The notes: generated from the letters alone by a model not told the origin. A stretch of 64,000 nucleotides of DNA from Ridgeia piscesae (GCA_025642075.2 JAODUO010000633.1:143501-207500), one strand, 5' to 3'. Positions 27,090 through 39,463 are shown, numbered from the stretch's first letter. Numbers and translations: made by a program.

Positions 27090-30000
27090 ATGGCGCGCAG
27101 CGTGACAAGCTCGCAACTTGAGAAGGATATTACAGGTAGCGTTCTTCTCCCCCTAGCAATCCACTACTGTCATTAAATTACGATTTCGTGGATGGAGCTG
27201 TGGTCTGCGCACGCGCAAAATATGTGGTGCTAGTTAAAAATGGTTGGAAATGTTTACAAAAATCTGCGGGTTAAAAACACTAGTCTACGCAGCTACGCTA
27301 GGCACAGTCTCAGACTCGGATCACCGTCCGTCAGTCACCAGAGTCATTGTCAGTGTCAGTGCTGGGCACTACTTGAAACTAAAGTCTCAGGAGAGGAGCT
27401 TTTACAGCAGTGCAACAGCTAGGTGGGATGTTCTATAATGGTGCATTGGGTACGTGCCTCCAAGGAAGGCGTATATTCGCTGACACACTGACAGCGATGT
27501 CTTCAGACTTCAATTTATTATACAAAAGCTTTGTTACGCTTTTTGGATTGTACAGATAATTATCATAAGTCATCGTGAGCATAGGCATAGCTACATGTGT
27601 GCTCTATTCTAAGCATATTGCCATGCAGTTGCTGTGTGGAGCTATGAATTGGGCGCCATGCCTCTGCACCATCTCTCATAGTCTTTGTAGGATGCTTGAT
27701 GGTAGAAGCGAACACAAGTGTTGGTGAGAAATAGATTTCGTCAGAATACAGTTTGGTTTAGTCTTTGGAAATTACAGGTGTTTCATCTAAGAAAGGCTTT
27801 CTGTTTCTTGGTGAATATCGATGCCATCTCCATAGTGGTTACACGATAGATTGATGCTGATGTCCAGGTGCTTAGCTGTTTTCCAAATAATTTAACTGCA
27901 CTCACTACCATCTTGTTGACATTAAACTGTGTGTAGATATTGACTATGGTTAGTCTACTGTTTGGGTATTTTCCTGTTTCAGAAATCCTAAAAGATGCTG
28001 ATTTATCAAAGTTGTCGTCGAAAAAAATACGAAAGTCACTGGAAGATATGTATAAAACAGATTTAACAGACAGGTAACAAGGTCTTTCTTTATTGGTTCC
28101 ACGGTTGGGTTCAAATATGTATTTGTATTTAAATACAGAAATTTTTTGTATTTGTGCTGCAATTGAAAATCACAAAAAGGCATTTGTATTTGATATACAA
28201 CTCATGATCACATCTAAAATATATGGGATGGTCTCAACAAAATGCAAATGAATTTCCAGATGTATACACTACAAGAACAATTCAACCTGGTGACATCAAT
28301 ACGACTCATTTAGCATTCAACATTCTAATGGCCATCGGCACAAAACTCCTGCTATAGCGACATGTTTTACATTTTATACAACGGTATCTCCTTTGAGACG
28401 GAAGTACATGGAAGAACGTAGAGAGCAGGTGATCAGACTCAGTAGCGACAGCATGAGCTTTCTTCAAAATTGCATGGTCGATTATTTCGGTGAGCTTTGG
28501 TGTAGGTAAACCAATGATTTGGTCTGTATTTGAAAAAGTATTTGCAAATACAATCAAATACATATAAAAATTACCAACAAAAGGTGAAGCATTGTCTGAC
28601 ATAAACTGGTCAAGAGTGCAGGGACCACTGAGAAAATTGGTCTGCAATGAAGCTGGTCAAACATTAGCATCAATGAATTAATGGGAAGCCAGCGAAACTT
28701 ATCTATAGCCATAAAGGCAGGTATTCACAGGGAGGGTGCTTCAAAGAATCCTGCTGTGTAAACATCCTGTGCAAAGACAAAGGAACCCAGGTTTCCTCCA
28801 GTGCAGGGAGGAGCTACCCACTAACTGTACAGTAGTAGATAAGCACATTCTAGTAAACCTGCCTGCCAATTAGTCTACTGCAGTCAATCAAGCCAAAGAC
28901 AAAATTCTACCCACACTGATACACTTGAACTATAATAGAAACACGGGCCAGTATTTGAATCAAATTAAAAAAATGGCAATGTATTTTCAAGAATCATATT
29001 TGAATAAAAAATGGCAATGCATTTGTATTTGAATTGGAAATTTGTAGTTGTATTTGAATTGAAATCTGGAAAAGCAGTGGTTTTTATTTGGCCGAGTTGC
29101 ATTTGATAACAAAATGTGTATTTGAACCCAACCCTGGTTGATTCCAATAAAATATGTAACATCTGGTGTGCTCCCATTAGTGAGAGATCATTGTTTTTAT
29201 CAAGTGAGATGTTAATGCAGAATATATTAATGCACAGTAAAATTGAGCTGTGAAACAATAGTTTAAGTGTTCGTTTCTTGCTGAAAGTTTCTGCATTATT
29301 ACACTTCATTTGAAAAAGCTGTGATCTGTTGCTGGAAGCGGCACTTGTGTGAATTATACATATAATACCTTCTAGTTCCAGCTAACATCAGTAGTTGTCC
29401 TACAGTAATAATTACTTAGTACCGAGATATTCAGGTCTTTCTTTTCATGTAACTGTTTGTGTGGACTCTGTTTATAATTTATAAAATATTAAATCAGTAG
29501 TCTGTTTAACTGGTCAGGATTATTTATCATCACATGATCCGTAGGGCTAGGCCAAGCTAGTGGTTGCAGGTAATAATTTATATTTGATAGAAAGTTTCTT
29601 CTGATTCATTGCGCTTTCAGGAAAAAAGAAATTGACAACTTGGTGATGACACTTATCAGTACTTCACAGTCAACCAACTCCACCAGTGCTTCTGGGGACG
29701 CCGATGTGAAGAAAACGGGTTCAGAAAAGAAGAAAGCAAGTCTGTCTCCAAAGAAACACAACTCGTCTAATGAAAACCACTATGACAGTGGCAGTGACAA
29801 TGAAAGTAACAGCGAGGGCAAAGAGTCTGAACACTCTGATTCTTCTGAATTTGAAGAGGCAAGTTGTGCATAAGTAACAAACAATGCTAGGGTGCATCAA
29901 GGGGTGTATACATAAGAACGTAAGACTTCATTTTGAAGACTGACATACTGAATCTATCCTCAGGTATACAGGGCTCTATGTAGGATTACATTTTTGTCAG

Positions 30001-33000
30001 TCCGTTGTTTTGGTATATTAACTGAGATACGTACAACTGATACCAGTCAGTCAAGCAGACATGGGGGCAGATACATTGAAATGTATTAATACAAATACGC
30101 TTGACTCTTGAGGGATACAATACTTTTAAAAACAAAATTATTTAAATACAAATACATTGGAAAGTATTTTAAATACTTCTCATTTTCAGGATATGTTAGG
30201 TTAAAGAAAAGCTAATCACATATTGAGACATCTAGTTTATAGGCATATTAGTGTTTTGTTCATACAATGACAGGCAGACCAGTGCTAGGGGGTCTTGTTA
30301 TTGCTAACTATATCACAGTGACAACTGATTCAGAAACCTCCTGCACAGAGGTAAAGGTCATAATCTGTTGTTTGTTGGAAGACCTATTTTGCTCTTTATT
30401 TTACCCATCCATCCATATTTCTATTCGTCCACAACGGGTTTTACCCGTCCAAATGACAGGTGGACACGTCTCTGCATAAAGCTATAACTGCTGGTATCTT
30501 GTGAGGAAGTGTGATAACTCACTTGAAAGACAGCCTGGTGACCAGAATAGCCTCGTGCCAGCTTGGAGCCTGACTAAAGAACAAAGGGGATATAGACCTA
30601 GAGTCACTGTCGGGTGCTAATCCATCCTCTGGCTCTGAGCAAACAAAAGTTGTGATCAGGGCCATAGGGGACACCTGATGTTAAGTGTCTTCTTCAGTAA
30701 TTAACACTGTTTTGTGAAGTTGCAGTGAAGGTAATCAGTTTGGCAGGCATTACATGTGATCTTGAAACAGAAATGACAATGTATTTGAACAAGTATTTGA
30801 AAGTACTTGAAAATGTCGAATACTTTAGGAAAGTATTTAAATACAAATATTTTAAATTCCTAAACATCATACAATTACAAGTACTTTAAAAAGTATTTAA
30901 ATACTTTCAAATACAAAGGTATTTGAAACCATGTCTGCAGCCAAGATGTGTGGTTATGACCTAAAATAAATTACAAACAATAGTTTTTTGAGATTGTAAA
31001 CCAGGCCTTTATGCAGAATCCTTTTTTTAAGATTTTCTTTTTTGCTCCTTATTTTACCCTTCCATCACCTGTCCAGTGATATTTCTGCCTGTCCAAAATG
31101 TGTTTTGCTCATCCAAGTGACGGATAGATGTATGTGATGTCTATATAAAGCTATGAACCAGCTATGGCTAGGAGTGTAAAATTGTAGCCATTCTCATATT
31201 TTGTTTAACAGTTATGCTGATGAAAAACTAAATTATACATGCACTATTCATTTGCATCCAAAAGTGTTGAATTTTCAGGCTGCAGAGACTCTGAGAGCTT
31301 ACAACTCTTCCTTGAAACTGTCAGAAAGTTAATGAAACATCCCCCTCATTCCTACCCCTGCCTGATGCTTACAAAATAATCAAGTTGCACTCCTGCACAC
31401 ACTTAGTATAAAACCCGTGTTTTACCAAGTTTTAATGTTCTTCACTGTGTTTTTGTGATAATAAAACCATACTAACACACGATTATGACAGCAGGAAATT
31501 AAAAATATAGTTTTCCAAAGACCCGAAGACCCACATTTGAAATAAAGATAACCCATTGCGATTTAATAATTTACGTGAAAGAATCAAGTTAAAATTTGCC
31601 CTGTCGAAATGGATAAGCACCGTTTTAAACACTTAGCAATATAAAAATGTACCTTTTATTTTTTCAGCATGTGATTTTTTTGCGAAATGTTATTGGTTCA
31701 ATTATTGCATTATTATGGAAAACATCTGGTAATTCCACTGGAGATTTTTTTTTACAAGGATAGCATAATTTTTTGGGAAAGTATTCAGTAAACTTCTCTT
31801 GTTTGTTTTCAGCCAGAAAACACAAGTCCACCAAAAAAGAAAAAAGCAAAGTTATCTAAGGTAGGTATTTAAAAAATGTATGATTGACACAAGTTCAAGT
31901 TAGTAATTGTTGAATGGTTAGCATGGTCTGTATTACAGGCGAACGTCGTTGTTTATCATAAGATTTACTTGCTCACTTTGTTCTTGCACTGTTGGACCTG
32001 CACTGCTGTTGTCATTCCCTCTCCATTTCCACTTCTCCCACTCACTGTTTCCATCCCAAACCCACCAAATCTCTCCTCACGTAATCTAGTTTTCTCAGTC
32101 CACCCTCCACTCTGAGGACATATCTCACATCCCACCCAATACTACCTGGTCTCTGCATGGTGTTAGCTAGTTAGTAACTACATATCACCAGAGGAGTATT
32201 TCCCAGACTTAATGACATTTGTTACAACATAAATTTGAAAAAGTCTCACATTAACGGAAGTATGGAACTAATACGTAACATGATCCCTCCCCATGCCATG
32301 TTCATTATGGAATAACTTTGGCTATGACAGTGCAAGGTCCCTTTATTCACCATTCACCAAGCTTAATATTTGTTCCTTCCAAGGATATGTTTATTCTTTG
32401 ACATTTCACTTATTTTTATTGCTTGTAGGATGAGGACATGTTGCTTGTAGGATGAGGGTGTGTTATTGCTTGTATGATGAGGATGTGTTGTTGCTTCTAA
32501 GATGAGGATGTGTTGTTGCTTGTATGTTGAGGATGTGTTGTTGCTTGTAAGATGAGGACGTGTTGTTTCTTGTAGGATGAGGACATATTGTTGTTTGTAG
32601 GATGAGGATGTGCTGTTGCTTGTAGGATGAGGATGTGTTGTTGTTTATAGGATGAGGATGTGTTTATGTTGTTGCTTGTAGGATGAGGACATGTTGCTTG
32701 TAGGATGAGGACATGTTGTTGTTTGTAGGATGAGGACATGTTGTTGGTTGTATGATGAGGACATGTTGTTTTTTGTAGGATGAGGACATGTTGTTGGTTG
32801 TATGATGAGGACATGTTGTTTTTTGTAGGATGAGGACATGTTGTTGCCTGTAGGATGAGGACATGTTGTTGCCTGTAGGATGAGGACATGTTGTTGCCTG
32901 TAGGATGAGGACATGTTGTTGCCTGTAGGATGAGGACATGTTGTTGCCTGTAAGATGAGGACATGTTGTTGCCTGTAGAATTAGGACATGTTGTTGCCTG

Positions 33001-36000
33001 TAGGATGAGGACATGTTGTTGCCTGTAGGATGAGGACATGTTGTTGCCTGTAGGATGAGGACATGTTGTTGCCTGTAGGATGAGGACATGTTGTTGCTTG
33101 TAGGATGAGGACATGTTGCTTGTAGGATGAGGACATGTTGTTGCTTGTAGGATGAGGACATGTTGTTGCTTGTAGGATGAGGACATGTTGTTGCCTGTAG
33201 GATGAGGACATGTTGTTGCCTGTAGGATGAGGACATGTTGTTTGTAGGATGAGGACATGTTGTTGCCTGTAGGATGAGGACATGTTGTTGCCTGTAGGAT
33301 GAGGACATGTTGTTGCTTGTAGGATGAGGACATGTTGTTGCCTGTAGGATGAGGACATGTTGTTGCTTGTAGGATGAGGAGTTGGCAAAGCAGCTGCAGC
33401 AGCAGGAGGAGGAGATAGGGAGGAGACAGACGCGGGGCGGGGGCAGGAAGGCAGCGGTAGGTCACTTTAACCCTTTACACACCATGATGTCTGAAGATAG
33501 AAGTGTCGTGATATAACATTAATAACGCAGCCATGAAAATTCCATTGTACTGCCAAACCTGAAACACCCCAGACACAGCACAGCGAATAGAATATAGAAA
33601 CAATCTTTAAACTGAATGGAAATAAGCATTAAAGTAACGTTGCATATAATAATCCAAAAGATTAATTGGTGATGCATATCATCTGCACAATTCTTGGGAT
33701 CAATTTTTTTTTTCAGATTGGAATTTAGAAATTTCATACTTGTTCACAATCATTGCCTGTGATCAGTGTTTTCTAAAAGGAATAAGAATTTAAAAAAATC
33801 AGCATTTGCAGTAATCCAATTTGTTGTTGAAATTATGCATTTTTTCAAGGAGTGATGCGGTTTTTCAGATTTTGTCGCATCTCAAAAATACAATTCTACA
33901 CTTATTCAAAGTGCTAAGATAGCCTAAGACTTATTTTCAACATCAAAATACTTCGGCCATGTAGCAAGTAAACTGTGAAACCATTGTCCGCACTACTTGG
34001 TAGCTAATTTTGAAGCTAGGTATAACAGCTTGGCTGGTCTGTTAAATGTACGCCTTTTGGTCAGCATCCTATTTAACATAATTTTTTTTATTGACATCCA
34101 GTTAAAAATACAGGTATAAACAGACAAACACTGGCTTCTGGAAAATTAAGAATATTATATTCAAACATAATGACAGACAGCCTAAGTTTAATCAATGTGC
34201 ACTTAAGTGTTTAGTTTATATTGACTAACAAGTCAAATAAAATAATAGATAAGAACACTACATATACTCGTAATTGTGATGAGCATGTTCATGTGTTTCC
34301 TCCAGGCCAGACCCGCAAAGAAAGGGAGGAAAGTTTCCGGGGATGGGGATAAAGGTGGTCCACGCAAAAAAAGTAAGTTGTCTTGTTTGGACAGTTCAGT
34401 TTGGACAGTATTATCAACTAACATTAAACATGCACGAGGAATTGTTGGTGTTGTGTCGTTAACATACATAGAATACAGCAGACGTGGACAGTACTCATTG
34501 AAATGTAACGGTCTCCGTGTCAGGCAAGTGTTGTTTCTCTTGGTGTTCTCACTTATCTTTATCGGTTTGCTTACACATCATAGACACCACCACTTTTGTT
34601 CATTAACTTTTTATTATTGTACATGTTTTTACATCAGTGTTACTCTATCATTTTACTTATCACCTTTTTTGTTCATTGTTTCATCAAATAGTACATGTAA
34701 CTATTTTTTATATATATTATTGTATACTTGTTTCTATTTTAATACCGATATAAAATTGTGTGCATAGTCGGTATATCTAATTATGTATTTTAAGTGCCTC
34801 CATGTTTATTTTTCTAGATTTGTGGCGTTATATAAGCATTCTCATTAATCTTTTTCTTTTCTTGAGCAATCTAATCACAGACAGCCAAATCATGGGTCAG
34901 GTGCTGCCGCCCTGGTGGTGTTTCACTGAAAACAATGTTACACAGTAAAAGAAGACTGAAATGTAACATTGAATTGTCCTGATAAGAACGTGAATTACAT
35001 TACGCAACAAACTTTAAGGATAACAAGACTGAACTAAGTACAACTAGTAGATGTGCAATGCTGATGTTGAATGCTCATATGAGCATGGTTATGGTTACAT
35101 CACAAATGTCGATAGGACCATAACAGTTGCATTACACTGATAAGTCTGTAACAGCTACAAAGCAAATGTGATATACTGCAAAGTTTTATTGAAATAATAT
35201 CTATACTAGTAGCAGTAGTGCAGTGGTTAGAGCTTTGTACCCTCAACTAAGAGAATCCGGGTATGAATCCTGTGCTCCCATGTCAAACCTTGGGCTAGTG
35301 TTTTCACTTTACGTTGCTCCAGTTCACTCTGCTGTATGAATGAGTATCTGGCTATAGACATTGGTGGATATTTGTGTACGGATATAGATTGCAGCATCGC
35401 TGGATGCTTCCCGGATATGCCAAGGTGTTTGATTAAAAACAGATCATCCAGGGAGTATAGGCTAAAAGCACACCGAGCAGTCTTGAGGATTGGATATGGC
35501 GCTGTATAAAAACTTATCTTTACGAGCAGCCACAGTGTCCCATGGTTGGGTGAAGGCCTCAGCATGCTGCTTCCACATCTGCCTATCGCCTGCTATTCTC
35601 TGCCAGACATTTTGTCACTAAATGATACTTCTGTTAGCTATAGATTGTGTTGATCAGACCATATGTTGTGTTGTGACTAAATGGAGTGTGCATATGATAT
35701 ATTGTAGACTGCTACACGGAGTTGTGTATTCTCTCTGAGTCTCTCGCTGAAGTCATGGGAGAGGAAAAGGTAGGTTTGTCTCAGGTACAATGCTGCATTA
35801 CTCAAATCCTAATAATGCAAGTGTATCGAATTAAACAGTAATGTTTTGGTAGTTGTAGATTTTGTTGCTTGAAACGTCTTGTATTATTGGTCCACATCAG
35901 CCCCCAAAGATTTTGACTTTGTCACCAAACGATAATGTCTTTTCTATCATAACTTTTTTCTATCAACTAGCAATTCTTTTTTTCTAATTTATAATAGTAT

Positions 36001-37064
36001 TTACAACGTTTTACAACTTTTCAAAGAAAGACTACGTCAGATTTCATTCACGAATTCCATGAAACTAGACCGATAAATTGCACTTGTTTAGTCAAATTTT
36101 TCAGAGTATCCCTTGCCGCATGGGGGACAAGTTTGGTACTACGGGAAAGTCCACCATGTCTACTCTCTGAATCTGGCACTGGAATTCCTCAATGATGTAA
36201 ATTAGCCAACAGCAGTGCCTAACATGAAAGCCTGTCTGTAAACAAAACTTGTCTGATGGTGACCGTGTGGCTGTTAACTGTCCTCTCATTGGCTTATCGC
36301 AGCGTGCACAGGTGCAGCGCGTGGTTTCTGGCCTCCTGTCTGTAAACATATTCAGAGCAGCCAGATTTTCAATACAGTGGTCAGAACATCCACCTGGCAC
36401 GCCAGCAGCCCGGGTTCAATACCCAGTCATAGCAGGCATGGTATATTTGGTGTTAAAACCTGGCTCTCAACATTGGGGACTGTATCCCTCAGTGAATTAA
36501 AGAGTCGAGTTAATGTCGGTCCCGTCTCAATTTGGGGTGTAAAAGAACCGCTGAGGTCACCAAGCACCCTGGCAGTGACCACCCTCAACATAGAAAGGTC
36601 GGCTTGGTGTAAACTTTCTGACAAAGACTCACTAGTTCAATGAGACCTCATAAGATCATAACATTGTAACCACAATATCTACAGACTAGTCAGTTAATGG
36701 AACCCGGTCAAGTGCTGGAAACAACTAATGTGTAACACGTGCCTGTTAATTGTGTGTTTTGTGTGTCACAGATGGCCCGGAGCAACGTGATCAAGAAGAT
36801 GTGGGAGATCATCAGAGAGAGAGAACTGCTGGTTAGTATTGCATGAGAGAAATATCACAAGTCATGATGAAGTGTCACACTCCATTGCGAGTGGACCATG
36901 ATTGCAGAAAGGGGAAAATAATTGACAAAAAAGTAATATATTTTTTAGATTGTTGTCACTACTTTATACAACATAGAAGTAATGTTGTGTAAAAAGTAGT
37001 ATGAATTTGAAAGTTGCTGTATATTTTAATTTTGCATACATTGGTTAATGGATATATATGTATA

Positions 37065-37097
<33 letters not shown>

Positions 37098-37151
37098 CAC
37101 TTTTTTCTTGGCAGTTTTTTAGTTCGGATTCTGGTATTGTTAATGGATATA

Positions 37152-37191
<40 letters not shown>

Positions 37192-39463
37192 TGTATATAT
37201 ATATTAATGATACCAGAATACAACATAAAAAACTGCCAAGGAAAAAATACATTTTAAAATAATTGGTCCCTGGTGATATCAAAAATTCCTAGTGTAATTT
37301 TGTGTAACTTATTTCTTGACAAGATGTGTTGCTTTCTTTCCGTAACATCTTTGTGTGTTGTTTTCTTTTAGTACAGTCGCGCCTCGTTATAATGCGGTAG
37401 TTGGGGTCCACGAAATGGAACCGCGTTGTAAACGAGGCGCGTTATAGATTATATTCCGCCAGGGGCGCCACCACCTCCAAAACGCCACAACAACAGCCAA
37501 AGCCAATGTGCTGGTTGCGCGGTGTATGCGTGATTTATAAAGCTAACTAACATTGAAACCAACGTAAATGTGTATTACGTTAAAATACTATACACTGTCG
37601 AATGTTGAACTGAGTAAATCTTGCGAATGGTGTATATTTTGAAATAATTCAGAGCAACGCCGCCCTGTGGACAGTTTGAACTGACGGAGCGATAACACAT
37701 GTCACTCTGTCGGCCTGGTCTAAATTAACTTGAACAGCGGGCCACATGAAACTGCTGTAAACAAAATTGTCATGGTGACCGAGTGGCTGTTAACTGTCCT
37801 CTCATTGGTTATCGCAGCTCACTGGTGAGGCTTTTTCCTCCTTCTTAAACAATTCAGAGAGAGATTTTCAATACAGTGGTCATAACATCCACCTGGTTCG
37901 AGCAGCCGGGGTTCAATACCCAGTCATAGCAGGCATGGTATATTTGGTGTTAAAACCTGGCCTCAACATGGGACTTTCCCTTCTGAATTAAGAGTCAGTT
38001 AAATTTGCAGTCAATTGGTGGTAAAGCCTTAGGACCAACACTGAGTGACCACAATAAAAATCGGTTTGAAAAACGTTTGGATTGGTTCAAGGGCCTCATA
38101 AGATCATAACATTGAAACCCAATTTCTACAGACAGCAGTTAATGGAACTCGGTCAAGTGCTAAACATATGTTAATATCCTGTTAAATTGTTTTTGATACA
38201 GATGGCCCGACAAGGACAAGAAGATGGGGATCATAAAAGAGAACTGCTGGTTAATTGCATGAGATTAAAAATTGATAAAGCTGTCACAACTCCATTGCGG
38301 TGGACCATGTGCAGAAAGGGGTCATGACAAAAAAGTATATATAGCTTTTCACTTTATACCGAAGTAATGTGTGAAAAAGTCATAAATTTGAGGTTGCGTG
38401 TATTTTTTTTGTCTTTAAGGAATGTATTATGTGATATAATTATATATATGTATCTGCAGTCAGTGCAGTGTCAATGGTGTTACGTCCCTGGATGTTTCCT
38501 ATATTGAACACCTCCCAAGATACGTAACATCAGTTTAGCTCTAGCATTAGTCCAGTGAATTATCATTTTGTTTTTAACACTTACATGTCCTAGCTGCTGA
38601 CATCTGTGTTATGTTCATTACTATGGACAATTGTAATGAAAATGCCTTCATCAATCATCATGACATGTATTTTATTTCCAGGATCCAAAGAACAAACAGT
38701 TTATGCTGTGTGATGATGAATTATACAAAGTATTTGGTGAGTGGGTTTCATAACAGTAATTATAATTAAATTTTCGTCAAATTCGTGACTACATTTCATG
38801 TTGGTTTTCACTCGTCTAAATGTTATCTAATTTTTTAAAACAGCTGACTGTGACAAGAAATGTGTCATGATGGCGTGACAACTGATGCTGCAGGACTCTG
38901 TAGTCCAGTTAGTACTTTGACCACAACACTGAATTATTTACATATTTATTACATTTTAGTATAATTTCTACTGACGTTTTAGCAATTGTTCATGTATTTT
39001 ATCACAGGGTATTTTAATCATATATTTTATTATATTTATTTATTTGATTTATGTATATGTTAAAACTACTTTTGCAAAACTGTACATCGCAGCTGCACCT
39101 GTGAAATGGCACAAGTGAAACAGACGTGAATTACTTTGCGTTTCCAACACGGAAGTGCTCATCATGTCACCAAAGTCTGCGTTACATGTAAAGCAAACAT
39201 GAAAAAATGGACAGTTTTATCTAAAAGATTCATGAATCCTGATTCCATGAGAGATTACTGGAATGTTTGTATGCTCGTGATTATTTGAATAGTGGTTAAA
39301 ACTTTGGTAACAGATTGTTTGTTAGAGTGAAGCTGTCACTTGAGACTCCCTGTCACATGTCTCATGGCGCGTTTCTGTGACAGGGCGAAAGAGAATACGC
39401 ACATTTGGGATGATGAAGTTTTTGAAGGACCACATCTACAGCCCGGGGGACTTGGTGGAATAG
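27090..39463 (+). CDS. DEK_C + SWIB/MDM2 domain protein (UAF30/spp27-like), ten exons
   Basis: Exons: 27090-27135, 27983-28073, 29621-29858, 31813-31860, 33373-33456, 34306-34372, 35708-35769, 36772-36831, 38682-38736 and 39384-39463 (TAG). They sum to 831 bases, 276 residues, with every phase consistent; the start is caacATGG. Residues ~9-58 form a DEK_C domain (LEKDITEILKDADLSKL .. DLTDRKKEIDNLV), the small helical fold found at the C terminus of DEK. Residues ~60-191 are a disordered Ser/Glu-rich then Lys-rich linker with NLS-like PPKKKKAKLSK and PAKKGRK. Residues ~193-270 are a SWIB/MDM2 domain (LSESLAEVMGEE, NVIKKMWEIIRERELL, DPKNKQFMLCDDELYKVF, RTFGMMKFLKDHI). This order is that of yeast UAF30/TRI1 and S. 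pombe spp27, nuclear proteins linked to rDNA transcription and chromatin. Intron 3 is GC-AG. Exon 5 is preceded by a minisatellite repeating its own acceptor, and exon 8 has an eroded duplicate at 38202. Confidence 0.93.
28309..28600 (-). mobile_element. Antisense LINE fragment, C-terminal RT region, in SWIB/DEK_C intron 2
   Basis: The minus-strand frame reads IIGLPTPKLTEIIDHAILKK .. FFHVLPSQRRYRCIKCKTCR .. SFVPMAIRMLN then stop. The LPSxRRYR..CRT.R..SFVPxAIRLLN pattern is a hallmark of the C-terminal end of non-LTR retrotransposon ORF2. The rest of the element is not recognisable, so this is a short fossil. Confidence 0.8.
29859..29864 (+). promoter_or_regulatory. GC-type 5' splice site (AG|GCAAGT)
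   Basis: Exon 3 of the SWIB/DEK_C gene ends ..gaagag and the intron starts gcaagt. This is the usual consensus of GC-AG introns, where the rest of the donor matches U1 strongly. The phase-0 join to exon 4 at 31813 is exact, and no GT donor in frame fits better. Confidence 0.75.
30075..30935. mobile_element. Possible non-autonomous element with AAATACAAATAC-type ends
   Basis: Bases 30075-30195 and 30775-30935 both consist of interleaved aaatacaaatac, aagtattt and tacttt motifs, partly inverted to each other, and enclose about 600 bases of ordinary sequence. Similar gtatttgaat motifs lie at 28960-29110. A DNA transposon with A/T-rich ends is plausible, but low complexity weakens the case. Confidence 0.35.
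30376..30500 (+). repeat. Dispersed 'CCCATCCA' repeat, copy 2
   Basis: Contains ttgctctttattttacccat, atccatatttctattcgtcc, ggttttacccgtccaaatga and cataaagctata. It matches copy 3 at 31030 and the inverted copy at 795. Confidence 0.55.
31030..31165 (+). repeat. Dispersed 'CCCATCCA' repeat, copy 3
   Basis: Contains ttgctccttattttaccctt, cacctgtccagtgatatttc, gttttgctcatccaagtgac and tataaagctatga. It is collinear with copy 2 at perhaps 70-75% identity, so the family is old. Confidence 0.55.
32421..33372 (+). repeat. 25-bp minisatellite built from the exon-5 splice acceptor, ~38 copies
   Basis: The unit is gatgaggacatgttgttgcc plus tgtag. The last unit runs straight into exon 5 of the SWIB/DEK_C gene, whose first eight bases gatgagga are those of the repeat unit, so each unit carries a copy of the tgtag|gatgagga junction. 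Copies near the exon are almost uniform; the distal ones (32450-32650) vary. The minus-strand ORFs (HVLILQATTCPHPT..) are artefacts. Confidence 0.95.
35211..35523 (+). mobile_element. tRNA-derived SINE (family A)
   Basis: Head tagtgcagtggttagagc (A box) with B box gggtatgaatcc. Body ttcactttacgttgctccag .. gaatgagtatctggctatag .. cttgaggattggatatggcg, ending ataaaaacttatcttta. It lies in SWIB/DEK_C intron 6, same strand as the gene. Confidence 0.8.
36200..37035 (+). repeat. Duplicated block, intact copy (contains exon 8)
   Basis: The block runs from about agcagtgcctaacatgaaag through a SINE-like tRNA head, exon 8 and its 3' flank to gttgctgtatattttaattt. A collinear copy with many small deletions lies at 37720-38415. 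Confidence 0.85.
36370..36660 (+). mobile_element. tRNA-like SINE candidate (family C)
   Basis: cagtggtcagaacatccacc resembles an A box and gggttcaatacccagtcata contains a B box. An unrelated body follows. A second, eroded copy lies at about 37870-38110, but only because the whole block is duplicated, so independent dispersal is not shown. Confidence 0.4.
37096..37255. repeat. Inverted repeat around (TA)n, MITE-like, in SWIB/DEK_C intron 8
   Basis: The arm cttggcagttttttagttcg..ttctggtattgttaatgg (37105-37146) pairs with the complement of ttaatgataccagaatacaa..aaaaaactgccaagg (about 37204-37248). The loop is an AT run. Confidence 0.8.
37374..37460 (+). mobile_element. pogo/Tigger-like transposon end with subterminal hairpin
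   Basis: Starts TA|CAGTCGCGCCTCGTT. The inner segments cgcgcctcgttataatgcgg and the complement of aaccgcgttgtaaacgagg form a near-perfect hairpin. TA flanks, a CAGT start and subterminal inverted repeats are typical of pogo/Tigger elements. The far end was not found. Confidence 0.6.
37720..38415 (+). pseudogene. Indel-eroded duplicate of the exon-8 block
   Basis: Collinear with 36200-37035 but with a small deletion every few bases. The exon-8 equivalent, 38202-38249, begins atggcccga and ends gagaactgctg. It is 48 bases instead of 60; the net loss of 12 keeps it open (MARQGQEDGDHKRELL), but only the ends agree with the real exon (MARSNVIKK.. ..RERELL). A gatacag acceptor and a ctgctg|gttaat donor remain. 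Including it in the mRNA would insert 16 foreign residues into the SWIB domain. It is either an old tandem exon duplication or unpolished read sequence. Confidence 0.75.

Noticed and set aside
32497..33465. 322-codon minus-strand ORF (HVLILQATTCPHPT repeats)
   Set aside because: Opposite strand of the 25-bp array; the real gene is on the + strand.
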